From positions 1-64,000 of the forward strand of contig CACZBK010000003.1 of assembly GCA_902779395.1 (NCBI GenBank): a stretch of 64,000 nt of DNA. Direction: 5' to 3'. Positions 7,135 through 14,690 of the stretch are shown here, piece by piece. A program made the position numbers and the translations under genes. Source of the stretch: an uncultured Lachnospiraceae bacterium (lineage in GTDB: Bacteria; Bacillota; Clostridia; Lachnospirales; Lachnospiraceae). The notes under the pieces are model-generated. The model was not told the origin of the DNA. It saw only the letters and a list, made by a program, of their open reading frames with translations, and made no database searches. Position 1 is the stretch's first letter, and the number at the start of each line of letters is the position of its first letter.

Positions 7135-7219
7135 AACTACTTTGGCGTAAAAAATGGCGTAAACACAAAAATGGCGTAAAATCGGAGAAAAAAATGGCGT
7201 AAAAATGGCGTAAAACGCC
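7106..7219 (+). repeat. seven iterons at the integrase end of the element
   Basis: The core TGGCGTA, mostly as AAAATGGCGTAAAA, occurs seven times, at about 7106, 7119, 7141, 7151, 7168, 7191 and 7201. Spacing is irregular but all copies are in the same direction. The first two lie inside the int reading frame. The last continues into GGCGTAAAACGCC (7207-7219), a small hairpin. Such arrays beside int are typical arm-type binding sites for the N-terminal domain of Tn916-like integrases. Confidence 0.8.
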
Positions 7220-7277
7220 GGAAACGTTCCTGAAAAACATTGAAAACACTGTATTTTAAAGGAGGTTTTAGATAGAT

Positions 7278-8378
7278 ATGAAACTAGGAATCGTGGGTCT
7301 GCCCAACGTGGGCAAATCAACCCTTTTTAATTCACTGACCAAGGCGGGGGCGCAGGCAGCAAACTTTCCGTTCTGTACCATCGATCCGAATGTGGGAATA
7401 GTTCCGGTACCGGATGAGCGCATTGAAAAGCTGGGAGAGATGTATCACACAAAGAAGGTGACGCATGCTGCCATTGAATTTGTTGATATCGCAGGTCTGG
7501 TAAAGGGAGCGAGCAAGGGCGAGGGCCTGGGTAACCAGTTCCTGGCAAATATCCGTGAAGTGGATGCCATCGTACATGTTGTACGCTGTTTTGAAGACGC
7601 GAATGTGATCCATGTGGACGGCTCGGTCGATCCGGCACGTGATATAGATACGATCAATATGGAACTGATCTTTTCTGATATTGAGATCCTGGAGAGAAGA
7701 TACGCCAAGGTAGTAAAGCAGGCCAAGATGGATAAGACTCTTCAGAAAGAAGTGGAGATGATCGAAGCTTTAAAGAAGCATCTGGATGAGGGCAATACGG
7801 CCAGGACCTTTGAAGTGCCTGATGATGAAGATGTGCAGAAGGCATTTGCGGAATATAATCTGCTGACCGCCAAGAAGACTATATACGCAGCCAATGTGGC
7901 TGAGGATGATCTGGCTGACGACGGTGCCGGCAATCCTTATGTGGCGAAGGTGCGTGAGATGGCTGAAGCAGAGGGAAACGGCGTATTCGTGATCTCTGCG
8001 AAGCTGGAAGAGGAATTGTCTGAACTGTCAGATGAAGAAAAGAAGGAATTCCTGGCAGACCTGGGTGTAGAGTCTTCCGGTCTGGATAAGCTCATTGCTG
8101 CAAGCTACAAGCTGCTCGGGCTCATCAGTTTCCTTACTGCAGGAGAGGATGAATGCCGTGCTTGGACCATTAAGGAAGGGACGAAGGCGCCTCAGGCGGC
8201 CGGTAAGATCCATACTGATTTTGAACGCGGGTTTATCAAGGCGGAAGTGGTCAACTATCAGGATCTGCTGGATAACGGTTCACTTGCGGCAGCAAGAGAA
8301 AAAGGTATCGTAGGTATGGAAGGCAAGGATTACGTGGTCAAAGACGGGGATGTTATTCTCTTCAGATTTAATGTATAA
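7278..8378 (+). CDS. ychF: YchF/OLA1 family ribosome-associated GTPase/ATPase
   Basis: The 366-residue protein has the YchF hallmarks: the P-loop [12 protein letters not shown] at residues 5-16, [20 protein letters not shown] (switch II, G3), and a changed G4 motif (ANVAEDD instead of NKxD) that favours ATP over GTP. A helical coiled-coil insertion (about 130-200) and a C-terminal TGS-like domain (about 280-366, [20 protein letters not shown]) follow. It binds ribosomes and responds to stress in other bacteria. The AAAGGAGG at 7258-7265 is well placed for ATG 7278. The integrated element ends within about 60 bases upstream, so its native promoter may have been displaced. Confidence 0.97.
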   Translation: MKLGIVGLPNVGKSTLFNSLTKAGAQAANFPFCTIDPNVGIVPVPDERIEKLGEMYHTKKVTHAAIEFVDIAGLVKGASKGEGLGNQFLANIREVDAIVHVVRCFEDANVIHVDGSVDPARDIDTINMELIFSDIEILERRYAKVVKQAKMDKTLQKEVEMIEALKKHLDEGNTARTFEVPDDEDVQKAFAEYNLLTAKKTIYAANVAEDDLADDGAGNPYVAKVREMAEAEGNGVFVISAKLEEELSELSDEEKKEFLADLGVESSGLDKLIAASYKLLGLISFLTAGEDECRAWTIKEGTKAPQAAGKIHTDFERGFIKAEVVNYQDLLDNGSLAAAREKGIVGMEGKDYVVKDGDVILFRFNV

Positions 8379-8389
8379 GGGGCATTGAA

Positions 8390-9307
8390 ATGTCTGATTG
8401 GATGAATAATGGCGATATAGCCTTTCCTAATCTGGGGATATATCTTAAGAATGTGCCGGAGTCGTTTACTGTCTTTGGTTTTACGATCAAGCTATACGGA
8501 GTGATCATCGGCATTGGTGTGGTGCTGGCTTTTCTTCTGATCTCAAAAGTGGCTAAGCGTGACGGTCAGAATCCCGATGATTTTTACGATATGGGAATAT
8601 ATACCCTTATCTTCGGTATATTAGGCGCCAGGATCTATTACGTGATATTTGCCTGGGATTACTATAAAGATGATCTTCTGAGTGTTCTGAACATCCGCCA
8701 GGGCGGTCTGGCCATCTATGGCGGGGTTATTGCCGGGACTGCCACGGTTATCATTTATTCGAAGATTAAAAAGAAAAATGTATTTGAAATGCTGGATACT
8801 GCTTTTTGCGGAGTGCTTGTGGGACAGATACTGGGAAGATGGGGCAATTTTACCAACAGAGAGGTTTTCGGCGGGTACACAGACTCGCTTTTCGCGATGA
8901 GGCTTCCGATCGAAGCGGTGCGCTACAGGGATGTGACGCAGGAGCTTTACGATCATATCCCGGCGGGAGCGAATTATATACAGGTGCATCCGACTTTCCT
9001 TTATGAGAGCTTTTGCAACCTTATACTTTTGGGGATCATTCTTGCATATGGAAGGAAAAAGGCTTTCAAAGGCGAATGTACCCTTATATATCTTGGCGGA
9101 TATGGCATTATCCGCTTCATCATAGAGGGGATAAGGGTGGACAGGCTTTTGTTCCCGGGAACCGATATTGCGGTATCCCAGGCTCTGGGAATGTTCCTTT
9201 TTGTATCTGCGCTTATATGTGATATAGCGGTCAGGCTAAAGATGAATAAAAATAAAGCGGTGATGGTACCGGAAAAGGAAGAGGATGCTGCTGAAAACAA
9301 GGATTGA
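8390..9307 (+). CDS. lgt: prolipoprotein diacylglyceryl transferase
   Basis: Lgt transfers diacylglycerol from phosphatidylglycerol to the lipobox cysteine of prolipoproteins at the membrane. The 305-residue sequence has about seven membrane segments, the family signature GRWGNFTNREVFGG (residues about 148-161), and HPTFLYES near 200. QGGLAIYGG is the substrate-binding loop. It follows ychF by 11 bases, so the two are probably co-transcribed. The window encodes many lipoproteins that would be its substrates. The C-terminal tail is charged (PEKEEDAAENKD). Confidence 0.97.
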   Translation: MSDWMNNGDIAFPNLGIYLKNVPESFTVFGFTIKLYGVIIGIGVVLAFLLISKVAKRDGQNPDDFYDMGIYTLIFGILGARIYYVIFAWDYYKDDLLSVLNIRQGGLAIYGGVIAGTATVIIYSKIKKKNVFEMLDTAFCGVLVGQILGRWGNFTNREVFGGYTDSLFAMRLPIEAVRYRDVTQELYDHIPAGANYIQVHPTFLYESFCNLILLGIILAYGRKKAFKGECTLIYLGGYGIIRFIIEGIRVDRLLFPGTDIAVSQALGMFLFVSALICDIAVRLKMNKNKAVMVPEKEEDAAENKD

Positions 9308-9374
9308 GTACCTGATAGATCTGACTAAATATGGTAAGATCATATGAAGCTGACACAATATGACGGATTACCTG

Positions 9375-9403
9375 AAAAATAAGGCTTTAGGCCTTATTTT
9401 TTT
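9375..9403 (+). terminator. terminator after lgt
   Basis: AATAAGGC (9378-9385) and GCCTTATT (9391-9398) pair around a 5-base loop, flanked by A5 on the left and T-run TTTTT on the right. It ends the ychF-lgt unit just before the mraZ promoter. Confidence 0.88.
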
Positions 9404-9425
9404 GCTTAAAAACAGCAAAATTTTC

Positions 9426-9489
9426 TTGATTTCTGTAAATGTTTGGGATAAAATGGGATTTGCGAGGAGAAAAGGGGAAAATCGTGGGG
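9426..9489 (+). promoter_or_regulatory. mraZ promoter overlapped by MraZ operator boxes
   Basis: The -35 TTGATT (9426-9431) and -10 TAAAAT (9449-9454) are 17 bases apart. Five G-rich boxes sit at exact 10-bp steps: TGGGAT 9444, TGGGAT 9454, GAGGAG 9464, GGGGAA 9474 and GTGGGG 9484. MraZ is known to bind TGGGN repeats separated by 5 bases upstream of its own operon. The first two boxes fit the consensus and flank or overlap the -10. The later three are degenerate and run to the ribosome binding site. Confidence 0.85.
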
Positions 9490-9499
9490 AGAATCACCT

Positions 9500-9961
9500 T
9501 TGAAAGACGGTAATTCAAAAAAAGAAAAGATAAACGGAGAGATCTGCCACAGTATCGATGAAAAGGGCAGGCTTTCTATTCCTAACCGTTTTCGTGAATC
9601 TATGGGTGATTCTTTTGTGGTGACAAGGGGACTTGATCACTGCCTGTGGATGATGACCTCAAAACAGTGGGAGAGTATGGAAACGGGCATCCGAAAACTC
9701 AACCACAATTCGCGTGAGGCCCGTGCTTATGCCAGATTTTTTCTTGGCGGTATGTGCGAGGTGGAACTTGACAAGCAGGGAAGGATGATGCTTCCCCAGA
9801 GCCTTAGGGATTATGCCAGGCTTGATAAGGAAGTACTCTTTTCCCAGGGCCTTGATTATGTGGAGATCTGGCCTAAGGATAATTATTACGGAGAAATAGA
9901 AGGAATTGATATGGCGGATTGCGCCGAGAAGATATATATGATGCCCGGTGAGAATGATTAA
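9500..9961 (+). CDS. mraZ: MraZ transcriptional regulator of the division cluster
   Basis: The 153-residue protein has two SpoVT/AbrB-like repeats, HSIDEKGRLSIPNRFRE (about 17-33) and CEVELDKQGRMMLPQSLRDY (about 88-107), the family signature DxKGRxxxP twice. In other bacteria MraZ forms a ring-shaped oligomer and represses its own operon. No ATG fits; TTG 9500 is used, with GGGGAGA at 9486-9492. Compared with canonical MraZ the N-terminus is extended by about 10 charged residues (KDGNSKKEKING). rsmH follows after 12 bases, so the whole division cluster is likely under this control. Confidence 0.95.
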   Translation: MKDGNSKKEKINGEICHSIDEKGRLSIPNRFRESMGDSFVVTRGLDHCLWMMTSKQWESMETGIRKLNHNSREARAYARFFLGGMCEVELDKQGRMMLPQSLRDYARLDKEVLFSQGLDYVEIWPKDNYYGEIEGIDMADCAEKIYMMPGEND

Positions 9962-9973
9962 GCGGGGGGCGGT

Positions 9974-10906
9974 ATGGAGTTTAAACATACGCCGGTACTC
10001 TTAAATGAGGTCCTGGAGGGCCTTGATATAAAGGATGAAGGGGTATATGTGGATGGCACCGTAGGCGGTGCGGGGCACAGCAGCGAGATAGCCGGGAGGT
10101 TAGGTGCAAAAGGACGGCTGTATTGCTTCGATCAGGATGAGGAAGCGCTGCGGACTGCTTCGGAGAGGCTGGCAAAGTATCGCGAAAAGGTCGTACTGAT
10201 CCGAGATAACTTTGAAAATGCGGTAAACAGGCTGAAGGAAAACGGTGTTGACGGGGCGGATGGAATACTGCTGGACCTTGGAGTTTCCTCCTATCAGCTT
10301 GATAATCCTGAGAGAGGATTTTCCTACCGCTACGACGCACCGCTTGATATGAGAATGGATAAGGAATCCACGCTGAGTGCTTATGAGATAGTGAACGGAT
10401 ACAGCAGGGAAGAGCTGTTTCATATTATCAGGGATTACGGCGAAGAGAAATACGCTTCGAACATTGCAAACAGGATAGTTAAGGCGCGTGAGGAAAAAAC
10501 TGTCCGGACAACTTTTGAACTGAATGAACTGATAAAAAGTTCAATACCTGCCAGAATGCGTGTTGACGGACATCCTTCAAAGAGAACATTTCAGGCGATA
10601 AGGATAGCCTGCAACAGAGAGCTTGAAGTGCTGAAGGCTTCGATAGAGCCGATGATCGATTTCCTTAAACCCGGAGGAAGGCTCTGCATTATAAGCTTTC
10701 ATTCGCTGGAAGACAGAATAGTGAAAGATGCTTTCAGAGCCGCGGAAAGACCGTGTATATGCCCTCCGGATTTTCCACAGTGTGTATGCGGCAGGGTATC
10801 AAAAGGGAAAGTGATCAGCAGGAAAGTGATCACGGCAACGGAAAAAGAAATAGAAGAGAATCTGAGATCCAAACCGGCTAAGTTAAGGATATTTGAACGA
10901 ATATAA
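9974..10906 (+). CDS. rsmH: 16S rRNA (cytosine1402-N4)-methyltransferase
   Basis: RsmH (MraW) methylates N4 of C1402 in 16S rRNA in the ribosomal P site. The 310-residue protein shows HTPVLLNEVLEGL at the start, the SAM-binding GTVGGAGHS motif (about 29-37), DGILLDLGVSSYQLD, RGFSYRYDAPLDMRM and the SFHSLEDRIVK motif near 230. A CPPDFPQCVCG Cys cluster is normal for the family. It is the second gene of the mraZ operon. Confidence 0.97.
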   Translation: MEFKHTPVLLNEVLEGLDIKDEGVYVDGTVGGAGHSSEIAGRLGAKGRLYCFDQDEEALRTASERLAKYREKVVLIRDNFENAVNRLKENGVDGADGILLDLGVSSYQLDNPERGFSYRYDAPLDMRMDKESTLSAYEIVNGYSREELFHIIRDYGEEKYASNIANRIVKAREEKTVRTTFELNELIKSSIPARMRVDGHPSKRTFQAIRIACNRELEVLKASIEPMIDFLKPGGRLCIISFHSLEDRIVKDAFRAAERPCICPPDFPQCVCGRVSKGKVISRKVITATEKEIEENLRSKPAKLRIFERI

Positions 10907-10921
10907 ACAGGGGAGAAAAAC

Positions 10922-11359
10922 ATGGCAGCAGCTTATTCGAGAAGCAGTACGGCAAGAATAGAAGAAAGGATTACCGAGAGGATCCCGGATATACATCCTA
11001 TCCGTGAACAGCGGAAAAAATCCAGGGGAAGCATACGTGTGGGCATATCTTCGGTTATCATACTGATGCTAGGATTTGTGCTTATGATAGGTGCGGCGCT
11101 CATGTTCATAAGAACGCAGAATACGCTTACCATGAGCAAGACACAGTATGCTTCGAAGCTTTCACAGTATGAGGAGCTGAAAAGATCCAACGATCTGTAT
11201 GAGGAAAGGATCATAAGCCGTGTGGACATGGAAGAAGTTGCACGGATAGCTGAAGAGGAGCTTGGGATGCAGCGTGCAAGCGAAGGGCAGATCATCTCAT
11301 ACTCCGGACAGATAGATGATTATGTCAAGCAGTACGCTGATGTACCTGCGCTAGACTGA
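10922..11359 (+). CDS. ftsL: FtsL-type septum protein
   Basis: The 145-residue protein is a small bitopic membrane protein. It has a basic cytoplasmic N-terminus (about 1-42), one membrane helix (about 43-62, ISSVIILMLGFVLMIGAALM) and an extracytoplasmic coiled coil (about 70-120, KTQYASKLSQYEELKRSNDL). That layout and its position between rsmH and the division transpeptidase identify it as FtsL, which with DivIB and DivIC controls septal synthesis. Sequence conservation in this family is low, so the call rests on topology and order. The N-terminal tail is longer than in most FtsL proteins. Confidence 0.85.
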   Translation: MAAAYSRSSTARIEERITERIPDIHPIREQRKKSRGSIRVGISSVIILMLGFVLMIGAALMFIRTQNTLTMSKTQYASKLSQYEELKRSNDLYEERIISRVDMEEVARIAEEELGMQRASEGQIISYSGQIDDYVKQYADVPALD

Positions 11360-11385
11360 GAAAGGTAAAGAGAAGAGAAGGGACG

Positions 11386-13686
11386 TTGGAAGAAGAAAGA
11401 AAAATAAAGAGGCGAAAGAGGAAACGTTTATCTCCGGAAGCCTCTGTTATGCATACGATCAGTGCAAAGATCATTATCATGGCTGCTATCATGATAATGT
11501 TTTTTGCTTTTCTGATATTCAGAACATGGACCATAATGAGGGACAATGGTGAGCGCTACAAAAAGCAGGTGCTCAACCAGCAGAAATATGACAGCAGGTC
11601 TATCCCTTATCAGCGTGGTGCGATACTTGACAGAAACGGAACTCTTCTTGCGTATTCCGAGCGTGTTTATAATGTGATACTTGATGCCAAGATGGCGCTC
11701 AGGGATCCTGACAGTATCGAGCCGACCTTTAATGCGGTAAGTACCTGCCTGGGGATTGACACTTCGGTGGGTTCGGATCTTCGCGATTATATGGCAGACA
11801 ATCCGGAGAGTCAGTATCATGTGGCGGGGCTGATAACCTATGAGCAAAGACAGGAATATGAGACCTATATAGCCAACTATAACGCAACGATCGCTGAGGA
11901 GAATAAGAACAGGGACAAGAAGCTTCCGGAGATCAATAAAAAGGCTATATGGTTTGAAGATCAGTTTAAGAGAACTTATCCGGGAGGAACTCTTGCATGT
12001 GATGTTATAGGCTTCACGACATCTGACGGACGAGGGCAGTATGGTCTGGAAGAGTACTATGATGATATGCTGACCGGAAAAAACGGGCGTGAATACGGAT
12101 ATCTTACTGCAGAGAATGCACTTGAGCGTACGGTTGTACCTGCTCAGAACGGATATACGCTGGTCACGACGATAGATTCCTACGTTCAGCGCGTGTGCGA
12201 GGAAAAACTCAAGGAATATGATGAGACCCATGCAGGGGAATACCGTGAAAATGAAATGGGTGCTGATAATACGGGCGTCATAGTGATGGATATTCACAGC
12301 GGCGAGATCCTGGCTATGGCCAGTTATCCGTATTATAACCTTAACGATCCCAGAGATCTTTCCATGTACAGCGATATAGAGGTTGGGCAGCTGGCCAGGA
12401 TAGGCGGCTGGAACGAAGAGTTTGTTGAAGGGGAAACGAGTGAGGAAAGGAAGGAGAAAGAGGAGAGCCGGCTGGAAAAGGCCAGACAGACTCTCTGGAA
12501 GAATTTCTGTATTGCCCAGTCCTATGAACCCGGATCGGTCTGTAAGACTTTTACCGTAGCTGCGGCACTTGATGCCGGTGTTATACATGACGGAGATTCC
12601 TTTGACTGCCGCGGATATCTTACTTTCGGTGAGGGCAGCAGGGCGACCACGATCAGATGCCATCAGCGATACGGAGATGGTGTTATCAGTTTAAAACAGG
12701 CTGTTGAGAAATCCTGTAACGTTGCTCTTATGCTTATCGGGCAGAAGCTTGGAAAAGATAAATTCCTTAAATATCAGAGGAATTTTAACTTCGGACTCCG
12801 GACCAATATAGACCTTGCCGGTGAGATGCGTACAGCTACCCTTGTATTTAATAAGAACAATATGGGCATAACAGAGCTTATGACATCTACTTTCGGTCAG
12901 GGCTTTAACGTAACGATGATACAGAATATAAGTGCGTTTGCAAGTCTTGTGAACGGCGGGTATTATTACCAGCCTCATGTGGTAAAGCAGATAAAGGATT
13001 CGGCAGGTGCCGTGGTTGAAAATATAGAGCCTACTATCGTAAGGCAGGCGGTGTCTGAGAGCGTATCCAGACTTATGATCGACTATTGTATAGGGGTTGT
13101 TGATGAAGGAACGGGTACCAGGGCACGCCCTGCCGGATACCGTATAGGAGGAAAGACAGGTACCGCAGAGCGGTCCGGTCAGGGTAAGCGTGACTATACC
13201 GTTTCGTTTATGGGCTTTGCTCCGGCAAATGATCCTCAGATAGCTATATACGTGGTAGTCGACAGGCCAAACACTGCATCCCAGGAAAACGGAACAAGAA
13301 ATGCATGTATTCTTTGTAAAGATATTCTTACCGAGATCCTGCCGTATCTTCATATTTTTATGACTGAACCGCTTACGGCTGCAGAACGTAAAGAACTTGA
13401 AGAAAAAGGCCTTAAGGATACTCTTTCTCAGAACAGTATTTCCGACAGCGCTTCGGAGAATGAAGTATCAGCACCTGTTCCCGTTGAGGAAAAGCCGGAT
13501 GTGAGAGTGCTCATAGATGATAAGACAGGGTATGCCATAGACCCTATTAACGGTGAATACCTTGATCCCGATACAGGTGTTCCTATAAATGATGATTCCA
13601 GTATCTTCCAGGATGCTAACGGTAATCCTGTGGAAATAGAAGTTCTTAAGGATGAAGAAGAAGAAAAACTCGATCCGAGAGAATAG
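11386..13686 (+). CDS. ftsI: division transpeptidase (class B penicillin-binding protein, FtsI/PBP2B)
   Basis: The 766-residue protein cross-links septal peptidoglycan. It has one N-terminal membrane helix (about 25-45), a dimerisation domain (RGAILDRNGTLLAYS) and a transpeptidase domain with SVCK (Ser384, Lys387), SCN (443-445) and KTGT (590-593). Start is TTG 11386 after AGAAGGGA. Two oddities stand out. A highly charged insert (ETSEERKEKEESRLEKARQ) lies about 25 residues before the active serine. The C-terminus, about 100 residues, has no PASTA domains but an acidic tail with a repeat-like segment (GYAIDPINGEYLDPDTGVPI). The cluster has only this one PBP, so it probably serves vegetative division. 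Confidence 0.95.
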   Translation: MEEERKIKRRKRKRLSPEASVMHTISAKIIIMAAIMIMFFAFLIFRTWTIMRDNGERYKKQVLNQQKYDSRSIPYQRGAILDRNGTLLAYSERVYNVILDAKMALRDPDSIEPTFNAVSTCLGIDTSVGSDLRDYMADNPESQYHVAGLITYEQRQEYETYIANYNATIAEENKNRDKKLPEINKKAIWFEDQFKRTYPGGTLACDVIGFTTSDGRGQYGLEEYYDDMLTGKNGREYGYLTAENALERTVVPAQNGYTLVTTIDSYVQRVCEEKLKEYDETHAGEYRENEMGADNTGVIVMDIHSGEILAMASYPYYNLNDPRDLSMYSDIEVGQLARIGGWNEEFVEGETSEERKEKEESRLEKARQTLWKNFCIAQSYEPGSVCKTFTVAAALDAGVIHDGDSFDCRGYLTFGEGSRATTIRCHQRYGDGVISLKQAVEKSCNVALMLIGQKLGKDKFLKYQRNFNFGLRTNIDLAGEMRTATLVFNKNNMGITELMTSTFGQGFNVTMIQNISAFASLVNGGYYYQPHVVKQIKDSAGAVVENIEPTIVRQAVSESVSRLMIDYCIGVVDEGTGTRARPAGYRIGGKTGTAERSGQGKRDYTVSFMGFAPANDPQIAIYVVVDRPNTASQENGTRNACILCKDILTEILPYLHIFMTEPLTAAERKELEEKGLKDTLSQNSISDSASENEVSAPVPVEEKPDVRVLIDDKTGYAIDPINGEYLDPDTGVPINDDSSIFQDANGNPVEIEVLKDEEEEKLDPRE

Positions 13687-13696
13687 GTGAGTGATG

Positions 13697-14662
13697 ATGA
13701 GAGATACACTTTTAGCCATTATAATATCATTTGCGGTAAGTGCGGCTCTTGGACCTTTTGTTATACCGCTGCTGTTAAGGCTGAAGATAGGTCAGACTGT
13801 TCGTGACGACGGGCCCCAAAGCCATCTGGCAAAGAATGGGACGCCTACGATAGGAGGGCTTATATTTCTCGCCGGCATAGGTGTTGTGACCGTGGTGTTT
13901 CGAAAAAAATATCCCAGCATCACACCGCTTATCTTCCTTACTTTTTGTTTTGGGATAATAGGTTTTATAGATGATTTTATAAAGGTCGTACTTAAAAGAT
14001 CCAAGGGACTGGCGGCGTGGCAGAAGTTTTCACTGCAGTTTATCGTAACAGCCGTGTTTGCATGGTTTCTTGTGAAATTTGAAGGCCAGAACCTTGACAT
14101 GATCTTACCGTTTACGGGAAAAATGATCGATCCGGGATATCTTGGAATGCCCCTTCTCTTTGTGGTGGTTTTGGGAACGGATACGGGCGCAAATTTTACC
14201 GATGGACTGGATGGTCTGGCTTCATCGGTTACTGCCGCTATAGCTGTATTTTTTATGGCGCTTGCATTTGTGCTTGGAGGTGATGGCTCTGAGGCTGTGG
14301 CTGTGGTTTCCGGAGCTGTATTGGGCGGTCTTTTGGGCTTCCTGCTTTTTAATGCCCATAAGGCAAAAGTTTTTATGGGTGATACCGGAGCCCTTGCACT
14401 GGGGGGATATGTTGCCGCTGCCGCATATATGATGCATGTACAGCTTTTGCTTCCGATAGTAGCGGTTATTTATGTGATAGAGGTTGCATCGGTGATGATC
14501 CAGGTATCATATTTCAAGCTTACCCACGGTAAGCGGGTATTTAAAATGGCTCCTATTCATCATCATTTTGAAAAATGCGGCTGGAGTGAGACACAGGTTA
14601 TGACACGTTTTACCGTGGTGACGATAATAGCGGCAGCTATTGGTCTCCTTGCGGTAATATAG
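13697..14662 (+). CDS. mraY: phospho-N-acetylmuramoyl-pentapeptide transferase
   Basis: MraY moves phospho-MurNAc-pentapeptide from UDP to undecaprenyl phosphate, making lipid I on the inner face of the membrane. The protein has about ten membrane segments, the NFTDGLDGLASS loop with catalytic aspartates, GDTGALALGG, and the MAPIHHHFEKCGWSE loop. Of three adjacent start codons (GTG 13691, ATG 13694, ATG 13697) the last has the best spacing from AGGTGA at 13685-13690. It starts only 10 bases after ftsI. Confidence 0.96.
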   Translation: MRDTLLAIIISFAVSAALGPFVIPLLLRLKIGQTVRDDGPQSHLAKNGTPTIGGLIFLAGIGVVTVVFRKKYPSITPLIFLTFCFGIIGFIDDFIKVVLKRSKGLAAWQKFSLQFIVTAVFAWFLVKFEGQNLDMILPFTGKMIDPGYLGMPLLFVVVLGTDTGANFTDGLDGLASSVTAAIAVFFMALAFVLGGDGSEAVAVVSGAVLGGLLGFLLFNAHKAKVFMGDTGALALGGYVAAAAYMMHVQLLLPIVAVIYVIEVASVMIQVSYFKLTHGKRVFKMAPIHHHFEKCGWSETQVMTRFTVVTIIAAAIGLLAVI

Positions 14663-14690
14663 ATATTGAATATTCACAGAGGGTGATAAA

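Noticed and set aside
5773-7140. 12-bp direct repeat AAATGAAACTAC at 5773-5784 and 7129-7140 flanking int
   Set aside because: Considered as an attachment-site pair, but both copies lie inside the element, one in the int promoter region and one at the int stop. It is AT-rich and could be chance.
11428-12663. Long minus-strand frame (411 codons) opposite ftsI
   Set aside because: It lies antisense to a gene with intact PBP motifs, has no ribosome binding site and a peptide composition of reverse-strand shadow type. Similar frames opposite murD (14697-15365), ftsZ (18406-19218) and ftsI (12691-13353) were dropped for the same reason.
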